Assembly (NCBI RefSeq): GCF_000686845.1
Contig: NZ_JMLS01000008.1
Location: 1-64,000, forward strand
Direction of reading: 5' to 3'
Source of the DNA: Paenibacillus sp. UNC451MF
Lineage (GTDB): Bacteria; Bacillota; Bacilli; Paenibacillales; NBRC-103111
Length of the DNA: 64,000 bases
Shown: in pieces, positions 49,389 to 57,767 of the stretch
Layout of the letters: every line of letters begins with the position of its first letter
How positions within the stretch are numbered: position 1 is the stretch's first letter
The notes under the pieces: model-generated
The model's input: only the letters and a program-made list of their open reading frames with translations
The model's database searches: none
What the model was told of the DNA's origin: nothing
Position numbers and translations under genes: made by a program

Positions 49389-49424
49389 AAAAACGACCGA
49401 TTCCCATGGGAATCGGTCGTTTTT
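49389..49424. terminator. Bidirectional terminator between holA and rpsT
   Basis: The palindrome AAAAACGACCGATTC / GAATCGGTCGTTTTT with loop CCATGG is symmetric with A- and T-runs. It ends both convergent genes. Confidence 0.95.
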
Positions 49425-49428
49425 GGTA

Positions 49429-49701
49429 TTAAGCCTGAGCAGAAATCGCGTTCAGTTTTTTCGCTAAACGGGATTTTTTGCGGGCAGCGGCATTTTTATG
49501 GATTAAACCTTTAGTTGCTGCTTTGTCCAGTTTTTTGCTGGCAGCAATCAAGGCTGCTTTTGCAGTGTCCACATTGTTGCTGGCTGCAGCAGTTTCAAAG
49601 CTCTTAACTGCAGTGCGAAGAGCGGATTTGTGAGATGCGTTACGAAGACGACGCTTTTCACTTACTTTTACTCTTTTAATCGCGGATTTAATGTTCGGCA
49701 T
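49429..49701 (-). CDS. rpsT: 30S ribosomal protein S20
   Basis: A 90-residue basic helical protein of the small subunit. [20 protein letters not shown] is the family N-terminus, and [19 protein letters not shown] is the conserved C-terminal part. AGGAGGTGA lies 7 nt upstream. It is divergent from gpr, as in B. subtilis. Confidence 0.97.
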   Translation of the reverse strand: MPNIKSAIKRVKVSEKRRLRNASHKSALRTAVKSFETAAASNNVDTAKAALIAASKKLDKAATKGLIHKNAAARKKSRLAKKLNAISAQA

Positions 49702-49892
49702 TGACGTTCACCTCCTAATACGACTTGCATAAAATCATTCGGTGCCTATTTGTTGACAACTCTAGATATTCTAACATGACCCATATTAAAATGCAATAGA
49801 GTCATTGGGCAGGTCTGACAATTGTTTGAATAGCGTCATTCCCTTTGTCACACACTAATTACGCATGCTTACGTTGAAAGGAGAAATGCCCA

Positions 49893-50885
49893 ATGGATTT
49901 GAGCGCCTATTCGGTTCGTACCGATTTAGCACTAGAAGCGCATGACTTGGCTTCCGCAACCGGTCAAACGATTCCAGGAGTACATAGGTCAGTTGAAAAC
50001 CAAGAAGGAATACGAATCAGTACGATTGATATTACCTCTGATGAAGGCTCTCGCGCTATCGGTAAGCTCCCTGGTCATTACATTACTATTGAAGTTCCTG
50101 AGCTTCGTCAAAAAGACAGCGATCTGCAGGATCGTGTCGCTATGGTTATCGCAAAGGAATTCGAAGGTTTTTTGGCAAAGCTCAATATAAATCCCATGGC
50201 TAAAGTATTGGTGATAGGTCTCGGCAACTGGAACGTCACTCCTGATGCGTTAGGACCCATTGTCGTCGAAAATATTATGGTTACCCGCCATTACTTCGAA
50301 CTGATGCCTGGTCAGGTCAGTCCTGGATATCGCCCCGTCAGCGCAGTTGCTCCGGGTGTTCTAGGTACTACGGGGATTGAGACAGGAGAAATCGTTCAGG
50401 GGATCGTGGAAAAGTCCAAGCCCGATTTGGTCATCGCGATTGATGCCTTGGCTTCCCGTTCATTAGAAAGAGTGAACACGACGATTCAAATTGCCGATAC
50501 CGGTATTCACCCCGGGTCTGGGATAGGCAATAAGCGTAAAGGATTGACGCTGGAAACTTTGGGAGTGCCAGTTATAGCTATCGGTGTGCCTACGGTTGTT
50601 TTTGCCTCCACGATCGTCAACAATGCATTCGATATGATGCATAACCATTTTCAAAAACAGACCGACAATACAGGCAAAATCTTAGGTCTCTTGGATAATA
50701 TGCAGGAAAATGAACGACTTGAGCTGGTGAAGGAAGTATTGAATCCTCTTGGCCATGATTTGCTCGTTACACCTAAAGAGATCGATCAGTTTATTGAGGA
50801 CATTGCTAACATTATTGCAAGCGGCTTGAATGCTGCCCTTCACGAAGCAGTCGATGCGGACAACGTTTCGGCTTATACACATTAA
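49893..50885 (+). CDS. gpr: Germination protease GPR
   Basis: A 330-residue endopeptidase that degrades small acid-soluble spore proteins during germination. The N-terminus SVRTDLALEAHDL is the conserved propeptide region where autoprocessing occurs. VLVIGLGNWNVTPDALGPIV, VSAVAPGVLGTTGIETGEIV, VIAIDALASRSLERV and TIQIADTGIHPGSGIGNKRK are strongly conserved blocks of this protease. In Bacillus it is made in the forespore (SigF/SigG); no promoter is confidently assigned here. Confidence 0.96.
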   Translation: MDLSAYSVRTDLALEAHDLASATGQTIPGVHRSVENQEGIRISTIDITSDEGSRAIGKLPGHYITIEVPELRQKDSDLQDRVAMVIAKEFEGFLAKLNINPMAKVLVIGLGNWNVTPDALGPIVVENIMVTRHYFELMPGQVSPGYRPVSAVAPGVLGTTGIETGEIVQGIVEKSKPDLVIAIDALASRSLERVNTTIQIADTGIHPGSGIGNKRKGLTLETLGVPVIAIGVPTVVFASTIVNNAFDMMHNHFQKQTDNTGKILGLLDNMQENERLELVKEVLNPLGHDLLVTPKEIDQFIEDIANIIASGLNAALHEAVDADNVSAYTH

Positions 50886-50907
50886 TTAATGATCACAAAA
50901 GTCCATT

Positions 50908-50958
50908 AAAAACGCCAGGCGAGGCTGCAAATTTGCGGCGGAAGCTTGGCGTTTTTTT
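50908..50958 (+). terminator. Intrinsic terminator after gpr
   Basis: AAAACGCCAGGC pairs with GCTTGGCGTTTT across a GC-containing loop, followed by a T-run ending at 50958. The 50959-51090 stretch that follows shows no gene. Confidence 0.85.
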
Positions 50959-51091
50959 ATGTACTTGAACTCTTCTAAATAGAATCAACGGACTTCTATG
51001 ACTATGAAATTGTAGTTCTATCTTCTAGCAAACGTTCATAGATTTGAATTAGAAGGCTGGACGACGCTGGAAGGTAGTGTGATAGCTTGCT

Positions 51092-51160
51092 AGGAAGCTT
51101 TCCTATGGAAGCTCAAAAGCTCAGCAATGCTTACGAAGAAAGCTTTCCTACGGAAAGCTC
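51092..51160 (+). repeat. Two tandem hairpins in the spoIIP leader, 45-nt period
   Basis: AGCTTTCC-TAT-GGAAGCT (51096-51113) and AGCTTTCC-TAC-GGAAAGCT (51141-51159) are near-identical hairpins exactly 45 nt apart. The second ends just before the spoIIP SD (51162-51170), so it could affect translation. Confidence 0.55.
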
Positions 51161-51176
51161 TAAGGAGGGAACCAAA

Positions 51177-52430
51177 TTGAAATGGACTGCAGTAACGGTG
51201 AATTTAAACAAATATCGTAAAGCGGGACAAGAACTAGGTGTGTATATCCGAATAGTTAGCTTTTTAACAGTAGGCTGCCTGTTTTTTTTCATAGCATTAG
51301 GATTGCTAGGCTACGCTCAAGCGAGATGGACAAGCACGACACCATCCTCTTCCATGAAAGGGTTGGCAGCGGCCGTATCGAGTCAATTCTTTATGGATAT
51401 GATGGGGATGGAAATGCCTCATTTGCAAAAAGACCGTCAATCGTTTACCTTTTCGCAGGCTAACGTCTCCGGATTTTTATTCTCGTTGGTTACAGACCTC
51501 AATGTAAAGGATCCCAAGACATTCATCGCTAGGGAGATGCCAGGCTTGACGGAGGATCGCTCAGTGGTTCTTCGCAAAAGCAGCACGACGGGGGACGATG
51601 GCCCGGAGGATTACAGTCCCAAAGCGGATGCGCTCCCGAAAAATGGCGAAGGAGCAGAGGGCTCTATTACTGCAAATCCTACAGCACCCAAAGAAGGAGA
51701 TGCTGTAGCAGGACCTGCTATACCAACCCCGGCAGCACAGCCTCCCAAGACAGCCGGGAAAAATGTTGCCTTCATCTATCAAACGCATAACACAGAATCG
51801 TATTTACCAGAGCTTCCCGGAGTTACAGATCCTGATAAAGCGTACGATTCCAAGAAGAATGTAACGCTGGTTGGACTGAGGCTTGCGCAGAAGCTGGAAC
51901 AAGACGGCATAGGAGCGGTTCACTCCGACCTCAACTATCCGGCCATCGAGAAAAAGTTCTATTACCCTTATTCCTATAAGTATTCGTTGAAAACTTTGCA
52001 AGAAGCAACCACATCCCATCCTGATTTGAAGTTTTACTTTGATATTCACCGCGATTCTCAACGCCGCGAGAAAACCACTGTGACACTGAACGGAAAAGAC
52101 TATGCCCAGCTGTATTTCATTATCGGGGGTAAAAATCCGGATTGGAAAGAAAACGAACAGTTCGCCTCCCAAATCCATCAAGCGATGGAAGCCAAGTATC
52201 CCGGGTTATCGAAAGGGATGTTCGCGAAGGCAGCAGAAGGCAACGGAGTATACAATCAAAATTTCTCTACAAATAGTGTGCTTATTGAAGTTGGCGGCGT
52301 AGACAATTCTCTTGAAGAATGCTACCGGACCGTAGATCTGCTCGCACAAGCCATTACTGAGGTCGTCCTGAATGTCCAAAAAGTAGATGGCAGCTTACAA
52401 AACGATGGTAAGGACGTTAAGAAAAATTAG
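51177..52430 (+). CDS. spoIIP: Stage II sporulation protein P
   Basis: A 417-residue membrane-anchored amidase/endopeptidase that thins septal peptidoglycan during engulfment with SpoIID and SpoIIM. TTG at 51177 with AAGGAGGGA at good spacing is preferred to the upstream ATG at 51087, which lies in a repeat. One membrane span (SFLTVGCLFFFIALGLLGYA) is near the N-terminus. The C-terminal amidase-3-like domain has FIYQTHNTESYLPEL, GAVHSDLNYPAIEK, FYFDIHRDSQRREKT and NSVLIEVGGVDNSLEE with the zinc ligands. Between gpr and yqxA as in B. subtilis. Confidence 0.94.
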   Translation: MKWTAVTVNLNKYRKAGQELGVYIRIVSFLTVGCLFFFIALGLLGYAQARWTSTTPSSSMKGLAAAVSSQFFMDMMGMEMPHLQKDRQSFTFSQANVSGFLFSLVTDLNVKDPKTFIAREMPGLTEDRSVVLRKSSTTGDDGPEDYSPKADALPKNGEGAEGSITANPTAPKEGDAVAGPAIPTPAAQPPKTAGKNVAFIYQTHNTESYLPELPGVTDPDKAYDSKKNVTLVGLRLAQKLEQDGIGAVHSDLNYPAIEKKFYYPYSYKYSLKTLQEATTSHPDLKFYFDIHRDSQRREKTTVTLNGKDYAQLYFIIGGKNPDWKENEQFASQIHQAMEAKYPGLSKGMFAKAAEGNGVYNQNFSTNSVLIEVGGVDNSLEECYRTVDLLAQAITEVVLNVQKVDGSLQNDGKDVKKN

Positions 52431-52462
52431 ATTAAAGCTGGGAGCAACGGGGGCGGATATCG

Positions 52463-52840
52463 ATGAAAAAGTTTTATATCAGGCTGCTGATTGTCATTCT
52501 TTGTATCGGGTTCTGTATCTTTTTTGGAGTGGATTTGGCGACACGGGGTGTCGAGAGAATCCAGGGTCCGATGGCCTCAGACGCAGCTATAGTCAGACCT
52601 TGGCAGCCAGCCGTCAAACAGCAGGATACAAAGACGAATGTCCCCACCCCCAAGCCGACAGCTCCGTCTACAATGAAAGAAGAGAAAGCCAAGGAACAGG
52701 TGGAGCCTCCTGAGCCTAAAGCAGAGATATCCAAAGCATCAGGCATCAACAGACTTGGCAACAAAATAGGCGAGCTGCTGCAAATATTGGCTTTTCATAC
52801 TATCAAGCTGTTTGTTGCTCTGTTCGATACCATCACTTAA
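52463..52840 (+). CDS. yqxA: YqxA-like (DUF3679) membrane protein
   Basis: A 125-residue protein with one N-terminal span (FYIRLLIVILCIGFCIFFG), VDLATRGVERIQGP as the conserved part, a Pro/Lys/Glu-rich middle and a hydrophobic end (ILAFHTIKLFVALFDTI). B. subtilis yqxA occupies the same place between spoIIP and lepA. Function unknown; a role in sporulation is inferred from position only. The middle segment is longer than in Bacillus. GGGGG precedes the ATG. Confidence 0.82.
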   Translation: MKKFYIRLLIVILCIGFCIFFGVDLATRGVERIQGPMASDAAIVRPWQPAVKQQDTKTNVPTPKPTAPSTMKEEKAKEQVEPPEPKAEISKASGINRLGNKIGELLQILAFHTIKLFVALFDTIT

Positions 52841-52933
52841 AAAGCTTTCCGTCAAGCATCCATTGCTGAGCAACCACACAACTGCTATAATTAGAGGTAT
52901 TGTAAATTTGTAGGTTAGTGAGGGTCTCCGTAG

Positions 52934-54745
52934 ATGGATATTCAAGCAAGACAGAAGAAGATAAGAAACTTTTCGATTATTGCCCATATTGACCATGGGA
53001 AGTCGACCTTGGCCGACCGGATCCTTGAGTTCACTGGAGCGCTCTCCTCGCGTGAGATGCAGGAGCAGGTTCTGGACCAAATGGATCTGGAGCGGGAGCG
53101 GGGCATTACGATTAAGCTGCAGGCCGTACGTTTAAACTACCGTGCGGATGACGGAGAAGAATATATTTTAAATTTGATCGATACGCCGGGACACGTCGAT
53201 TTCACTTATGAAGTATCACGAAGCTTGGCAGCCTGTGAAGGCGCACTGTTAGTTGTGGATGCAGCCCAAGGGATTGAGGCGCAAACATTGGCTAACGTAT
53301 ATCTGGCGCTGGATAATAATTTGGAGATTTTGCCGGTCATTAATAAAATCGATTTGCCGAGTGCTGATCCTGAACGGGTTAAGCAGGAAGTCGAGGATGT
53401 CATTGGACTTGATGCAAGCGACGCAGTTCTGGCTTCGGCTAAAGCTGGTATCGGCATAAAGGAAATACTGGAGCAGGTTGTACAGCGCGTTCCTGCACCT
53501 ACGGGAAGTCCTGACCAACCGCTGAAGGCGCTTATCTTTGACTCACACTATGACCCTTATAAAGGGGTTATCGTATACGTTAGGGTAATTGACGGATCGA
53601 TTCGAGCAGGCTCCAAAATCAAGTTTATGGCAACGGAAAAAGTGTTTGAAGTTATTGAGGTAGGGGCATTTAAGCCGCGCATGTCCATTGTCGATTCGTT
53701 GGATATCGGGGATGTAGGCTTTATTGTAGCCGGAATTAAAAATGTTGGAGACACGCGTGTCGGGGATACAGTGACTGATGCGAAAAATCCAGCTCCAGAA
53801 GCACTGCCAGGTTACCGCAAAATTAACCCAATGGTATTCTGCGGTTTGTATCCGATTGAGACTAGCGACTACAACGATTTGCGTGAAGCGCTGGAGAAGC
53901 TGCAGCTCAACGATGCTTCACTCAGCTTTGAGCCTGAAACCTCCACTGCACTGGGGTTTGGTTTCCGTTGCGGCTTCCTTGGATTGCTCCACATGGATGT
54001 TATTCAAGAGCGGATTGAGCGGGAATTCAATATCCCGCTTATTACGACAGCGCCAAGCGTTGTGTTCAAGGTCACTTTAACCAACGGCGAAGTCATCAGC
54101 ATTGAGAATCCATCGTTATTCCCTGAGGTCGGCAAGATCGATTTCGTTGAAGAGCCTTACGTCAAAGCGGCTGTCATCGTGCCTAACGACTATGTCGGAG
54201 CGATTATGGAGCTGTGCCAAGGCAAACGCGGCGAGTTCGTGAACATGGAATACCTGGATACGACACGTGTTACTCTAACGTATCAAATTCCGTTGGCCGA
54301 AATCGTCTACGATTTCTTCGATCAATTGAAATCGAGCACGAAAGGCTATGCATCCTTCGATTACGAGCTATCGGGTTACAGAAGATCCAATCTGGTGAAG
54401 ATGGATATTATGCTGAACGGGGAGCAGGTGGATGCCTTGTCATTCATCGTTCACCGTGACCGTGCTTACAACCGCGGACGGATTATTTGCGAAAAGCTGA
54501 AAGATTTGATTCCGCGTCAAATGTTCGAAGTACCTATTCAGGCTGCGATCGGACAAAAAATTATTTCCCGGGAAACCGTCAAAGCGATGCGCAAAAACGT
54601 ATTGGCAAAATGTTACGGTGGCGATATTTCACGTAAACGGAAGCTGCTGGAGAAGCAGAAGGAAGGTAAGAAACGGATGAAGCAGGTCGGAAGCGTAGAG
54701 GTTCCGCAGGAAGCGTTCATGGCCGTATTAAGAATAGACGAGTAA
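52934..54745 (+). CDS. lepA: Translation elongation factor 4 (LepA)
   Basis: A 603-residue translational GTPase that acts on the ribosome late in initiation or by back-translocation. G1 is AHIDHGKS, G3 DTPGH and G4 [49 protein letters not shown] and the LepA-specific C-terminus ([19 protein letters not shown]-like, [17 protein letters not shown]) identify it against EF-G. Position before hemW is conserved. Confidence 0.97.
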   Translation: MDIQARQKKIRNFSIIAHIDHGKSTLADRILEFTGALSSREMQEQVLDQMDLERERGITIKLQAVRLNYRADDGEEYILNLIDTPGHVDFTYEVSRSLAACEGALLVVDAAQGIEAQTLANVYLALDNNLEILPVINKIDLPSADPERVKQEVEDVIGLDASDAVLASAKAGIGIKEILEQVVQRVPAPTGSPDQPLKALIFDSHYDPYKGVIVYVRVIDGSIRAGSKIKFMATEKVFEVIEVGAFKPRMSIVDSLDIGDVGFIVAGIKNVGDTRVGDTVTDAKNPAPEALPGYRKINPMVFCGLYPIETSDYNDLREALEKLQLNDASLSFEPETSTALGFGFRCGFLGLLHMDVIQERIEREFNIPLITTAPSVVFKVTLTNGEVISIENPSLFPEVGKIDFVEEPYVKAAVIVPNDYVGAIMELCQGKRGEFVNMEYLDTTRVTLTYQIPLAEIVYDFFDQLKSSTKGYASFDYELSGYRRSNLVKMDIMLNGEQVDALSFIVHRDRAYNRGRIICEKLKDLIPRQMFEVPIQAAIGQKIISRETVKAMRKNVLAKCYGGDISRKRKLLEKQKEGKKRMKQVGSVEVPQEAFMAVLRIDE

Positions 54746-54815
54746 AACTTAAGGAGGCAGGTGCGCCCAGCAAGCGCATCTGCTTTTCCATTAGAAGGGG
54801 AGGGAGGAGCTTAAG

Positions 54816-55973
54816 ATGATGTATCAACGGCAAGAAACGCCTCAGGCTGTCTATATCCATATCCCTTTTTGCACGAATAAATGCCATTACTGCGATTTTA
54901 ATTCGTTCGTGTTAAAGGGCCAACCGGTAATGGATTATTTGGACGCACTGGAGCGTGAGATGGAACAGACGGTTGCCGCGGTGCCGCCAGGGGAAATCGA
55001 AACGATCTTTGTAGGTGGTGGAACTCCAACTGTATTGCTGCCGGACCAGATGGAGAGCTTTTTGAAGAGAGTGAAGACCTATTTCCCTAACCCATCACCA
55101 AATATCGAATTTTCGATGGAAGCTAATCCAGGCACAACGGACTTGGAAAAGCTGCAGGCGATGAAAGAAGGAGGCGTTAACCGAATCAGCTTCGGCGTAC
55201 AATCCTTTGATAATGCGCTTTTAGAAGGGATCGGAAGAATTCATAATACGGACGATGTATATCGTAGTCTCGAGAATGCTCGTAAAGTCGGCTTTACTAA
55301 TTTGTCTATCGATTTAATGTTCGGTCTACCTAAGCAGACAGTAGCGATCATGAACGATACAATAGACAAGGCATTAGCGTTAAATCTGCCTCATTACTCC
55401 ATTTACAGCTTGAAAGTGGAAGAGAATACGCTGTTCCATACCTTGTATCAGAAAAATCAGCTTCCTCTGCCAGAGGAAGACGAAGAACTGAATATGTTTT
55501 TGCTTATTATGGATAGGTTGAAGCAAGCCGGCTATTCACAGTATGAGATCAGCAATTTCGCTAAACCCGGCTTCGAAAGCCGACATAATAGCATGTACTG
55601 GTTGAACCGCAGCTACTACGGAATGGGTGCTGGCGCACATGGCTATACGTACGGAAATCGCCATATCAATATCAAGGGCGTTCAGCCTTATATTGATGCC
55701 ACCCGTGAGGGGCTGCCTATTCTTGAAAAGTATGAGATCAGCGAGCAGGATGCTATGGAAGATTTCATGATGGTCGGATTGCGTTTGCTGCGTGGTGTCG
55801 ATAGAGCGGACTTCTCCAAGCAGTTTGGGCGGGAATTAGAGACGGTATTCGGAAGCGAACTAAACAAGCTTCTTGGGCTGCAGCTGCTGGAGAGCACAGA
55901 CATAGGCTATCGCTTATCGTCTCAAGGAGTTCTCCTGGGGAATGAAGTGTTCGGTGAATTTTTGAGCGAATAG
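54816..55973 (+). CDS. hemW: Radical SAM heme chaperone HemW
   Basis: A 385-residue radical SAM protein. CTNKCHYCDF is the CxxxCxxC cluster site and GGGTPTVL is the SAM-binding GGGTP motif. Like HemW, and unlike true coproporphyrinogen dehydrogenase HemN, it lacks the extended N-terminal region with the fourth Cys, so it is called a heme chaperone. The ATG pair is preceded by GGGAGGAG. It follows lepA as in B. subtilis (there hemN/hemW). Confidence 0.94.
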   Translation: MMYQRQETPQAVYIHIPFCTNKCHYCDFNSFVLKGQPVMDYLDALEREMEQTVAAVPPGEIETIFVGGGTPTVLLPDQMESFLKRVKTYFPNPSPNIEFSMEANPGTTDLEKLQAMKEGGVNRISFGVQSFDNALLEGIGRIHNTDDVYRSLENARKVGFTNLSIDLMFGLPKQTVAIMNDTIDKALALNLPHYSIYSLKVEENTLFHTLYQKNQLPLPEEDEELNMFLLIMDRLKQAGYSQYEISNFAKPGFESRHNSMYWLNRSYYGMGAGAHGYTYGNRHINIKGVQPYIDATREGLPILEKYEISEQDAMEDFMMVGLRLLRGVDRADFSKQFGRELETVFGSELNKLLGLQLLESTDIGYRLSSQGVLLGNEVFGEFLSE

Positions 55974-55987
55974 TTAGGATGGGAAAG

Positions 55988-56010
55988 ACCTGGCCTTGGC
56001 CAGGTTTTTT
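55988..56010 (+). terminator. Intrinsic terminator after hemW
   Basis: ACCTGGCC/GGCCAGGT with a 2-nt center and a T-run. Strong stem. Confidence 0.85.
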
Positions 56011-56126
56011 CTTATATGTCCATTCCCTGAAATTAACAAGGTTGTGCATATTTCTTATTGAATTTTTTATGCGTCTTGTTGTATATTTATTCATATCTAA
56101 TTTTTACTATGAATGGTGGGTTTTCT

Positions 56127-56588
56127 ATGGCAGTCACATGCAGAAAAGCAACAGAACAGGACATCGATACATTATATGAAATTATACAAGGATATGCAGA
56201 GCAAGGGATTATGCTGCCGAGATCAAGGGAAACCTTGATGGATCAGCTGGATACCTTTGTCGTGGCTGTTATAGAAGACCGTCTGGTCGGCTGTGGTTCC
56301 TTAACGAGGTTAGGTCAGGATCTTGTAGAGATTCGTTCCCTAGGTGTAACAGGAGGCTACAAGGGTCAAGGAATCGGAAGATCTCTTGTCGATGCTCTAG
56401 TAGAGGAAGCAAGACACCAGGAAATACCTAAGGTTATGGCATTAACCTATGAAGTGGCCTTTTTTGAGAAAAACGGCTTCACGGTCGTGCAAAAAGAGAT
56501 TTTTCCTGAGAAGGTATGGCGCGACTGTATTCACTGCAAAAAGCAGCATTGCTGCGATGAAATAGCCGTTTTGAAGCGGTTGGATTGA
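56127..56588 (+). CDS. GNAT N-acetyltransferase, ArgA-like
   Basis: A 153-residue GNAT acetyltransferase; ATG 56127 follows GGTGGG. The acetyl-CoA motif is LGVTGGYKGQGIGRSLVDAL. The C-terminal segment VWRDCIHCKKQHCCDEIAVL, with four Cys, is typical of N-acetylglutamate-synthase-like proteins of Gram-positives, so arginine synthesis is possible. It is not in the B. subtilis block at this place. It has its own terminator downstream, overlapping the hrcA promoter region. Confidence 0.85.
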   Translation: MAVTCRKATEQDIDTLYEIIQGYAEQGIMLPRSRETLMDQLDTFVVAVIEDRLVGCGSLTRLGQDLVEIRSLGVTGGYKGQGIGRSLVDALVEEARHQEIPKVMALTYEVAFFEKNGFTVVQKEIFPEKVWRDCIHCKKQHCCDEIAVLKRLD

Positions 56589-56589
56589 C

Positions 56590-56619
56590 TTGACACAGAC
56601 CTTCGGGTCTGTTATTTTT
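56590..56619 (+). promoter_or_regulatory. Putative hrcA promoter overlapped by GNAT terminator
   Basis: TTGACA (56590-56595), 17 bp, TATTTT (56613-56618) fits a SigA promoter whose start would fall near the CIRCE. The spacer also forms ACAGACC-TTCG-GGTCTGT (56594-56611) before TATTTTTG, a good terminator for the upstream gene. Confidence 0.55.
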
Positions 56620-56629
56620 GTATTATGAA

Positions 56630-56656
56630 TTAGCACTCAACAGTTCGGAGTGCTAA
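56630..56656. promoter_or_regulatory. CIRCE operator (HrcA binding site)
   Basis: TTAGCACTC-N9-GAGTGCTAA, a perfect match to the CIRCE consensus. HrcA binds here and represses the whole hrcA operon until heat shock titrates GroEL. The operator lies about 86 nt before the hrcA start. Confidence 0.98.
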
Positions 56657-56741
56657 CGGTGAAGTAAAAAATGGTATTTCAAGAAAAAGTCTAATTAAGT
56701 AAAAACAAATACAATTGTTAAATATTTTGGGAGGGTTGAAT

Positions 56742-57767
56742 ATGTTGACCGAACGCCAGCGGCATATATTGAGTGCTATCGTAGATGATTATATTCGTTC
56801 AGCAGAGCCGGTAGGCTCCCGCAGTATATCTAAGCGCGGCAATGTGGGATTCAGCCCTGCCACCATACGCAATGAAATGTCCGACTTGGAAGAGATGGGC
56901 TATTTGGAACAGCCGCACACGTCCGCAGGACGTATCCCGTCTCATAAAGGCTACCGTTATTATGTCGATCACCTGGTCACATTCGGCAGTCTGGCGGAGC
57001 ATGAAGTTGAAGCGCTCAAATGTTTTTTCTCGGAAAAAATGCAGGAGATGGAGCAAGTCATTCAGCATGTAGCTATGATGTTGTCCAATCTTACTAACTA
57101 TACATCGATTGTCATGGGACCGGAAATGTTCAGCACAACGCTGCGTCATCTGCAGATCGTGCCGCTGAATGAACGAACGGCGGTTGCTATTGTTGTGACG
57201 AACACGGGACATGTTGAGAACAAGACAGTAACGATTCCGGAAGGAATTCCTGTCTCGGAAATTGAAAAGTTCGTCAATTTGCTTAATGCTCGGCTTCAGA
57301 ATGTGCCGCTGCTGCATTTTAAATCCAAGCTGTTCAGTGAAATTGGCGAGGAGATGCGCAGCTACGTATCAGGATATGAGGAACTGATGGCGATGCTTAA
57401 TAACGTTGTTGATCAGGACGAAGAAAACCGGATTTTCCTGGGCGGAACAACCAATATGCTGACGCAGCCCGAGTTTCAGGATATGGAGAAGGTAAAGAAC
57501 ATTCTCGATTTACTGGCAGAGGCGCCAATGCTTGCAAAGCTGATCACGGGTATGCATTCAGGTATTCAAGTCAAGATCGGGAGCGAAAACTCTGTTGCAG
57601 CGATCAATGATTGCAGCCTTATAACCGCTTCATATTCGTTTGACGGCAAGCACCTTGGAACCATCGGTATTCTTGGGCCTACACGGATGGATTACGGTAA
57701 AGTGATTAATTTGCTGGACCACTTGTCTAAAGATATGACGCTGATGCTGGAGCGATGGTATAAATGA
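56742..57767 (+). CDS. hrcA: Heat-inducible transcription repressor HrcA
   Basis: A 341-residue repressor. ATG 56742 follows GGGAGGG and gives MLTERQRHILSAIVDDYIRS. The winged helix reads SKRGNVGFSPATIRNEMSDL and GYLEQPHTSAGRIPSHKGYR. The C-terminal part (GSENSVAAINDCSLITASYS, IGILGPTRMDYGKVINLLDH) is the effector/dimerisation domain. It binds the CIRCE upstream and so regulates itself, grpE, dnaK, dnaJ and the chaperonin gene that overlaps its stop codon. Confidence 0.97.
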   Translation: MLTERQRHILSAIVDDYIRSAEPVGSRSISKRGNVGFSPATIRNEMSDLEEMGYLEQPHTSAGRIPSHKGYRYYVDHLVTFGSLAEHEVEALKCFFSEKMQEMEQVIQHVAMMLSNLTNYTSIVMGPEMFSTTLRHLQIVPLNERTAVAIVVTNTGHVENKTVTIPEGIPVSEIEKFVNLLNARLQNVPLLHFKSKLFSEIGEEMRSYVSGYEELMAMLNNVVDQDEENRIFLGGTTNMLTQPEFQDMEKVKNILDLLAEAPMLAKLITGMHSGIQVKIGSENSVAAINDCSLITASYSFDGKHLGTIGILGPTRMDYGKVINLLDHLSKDMTLMLERWYK

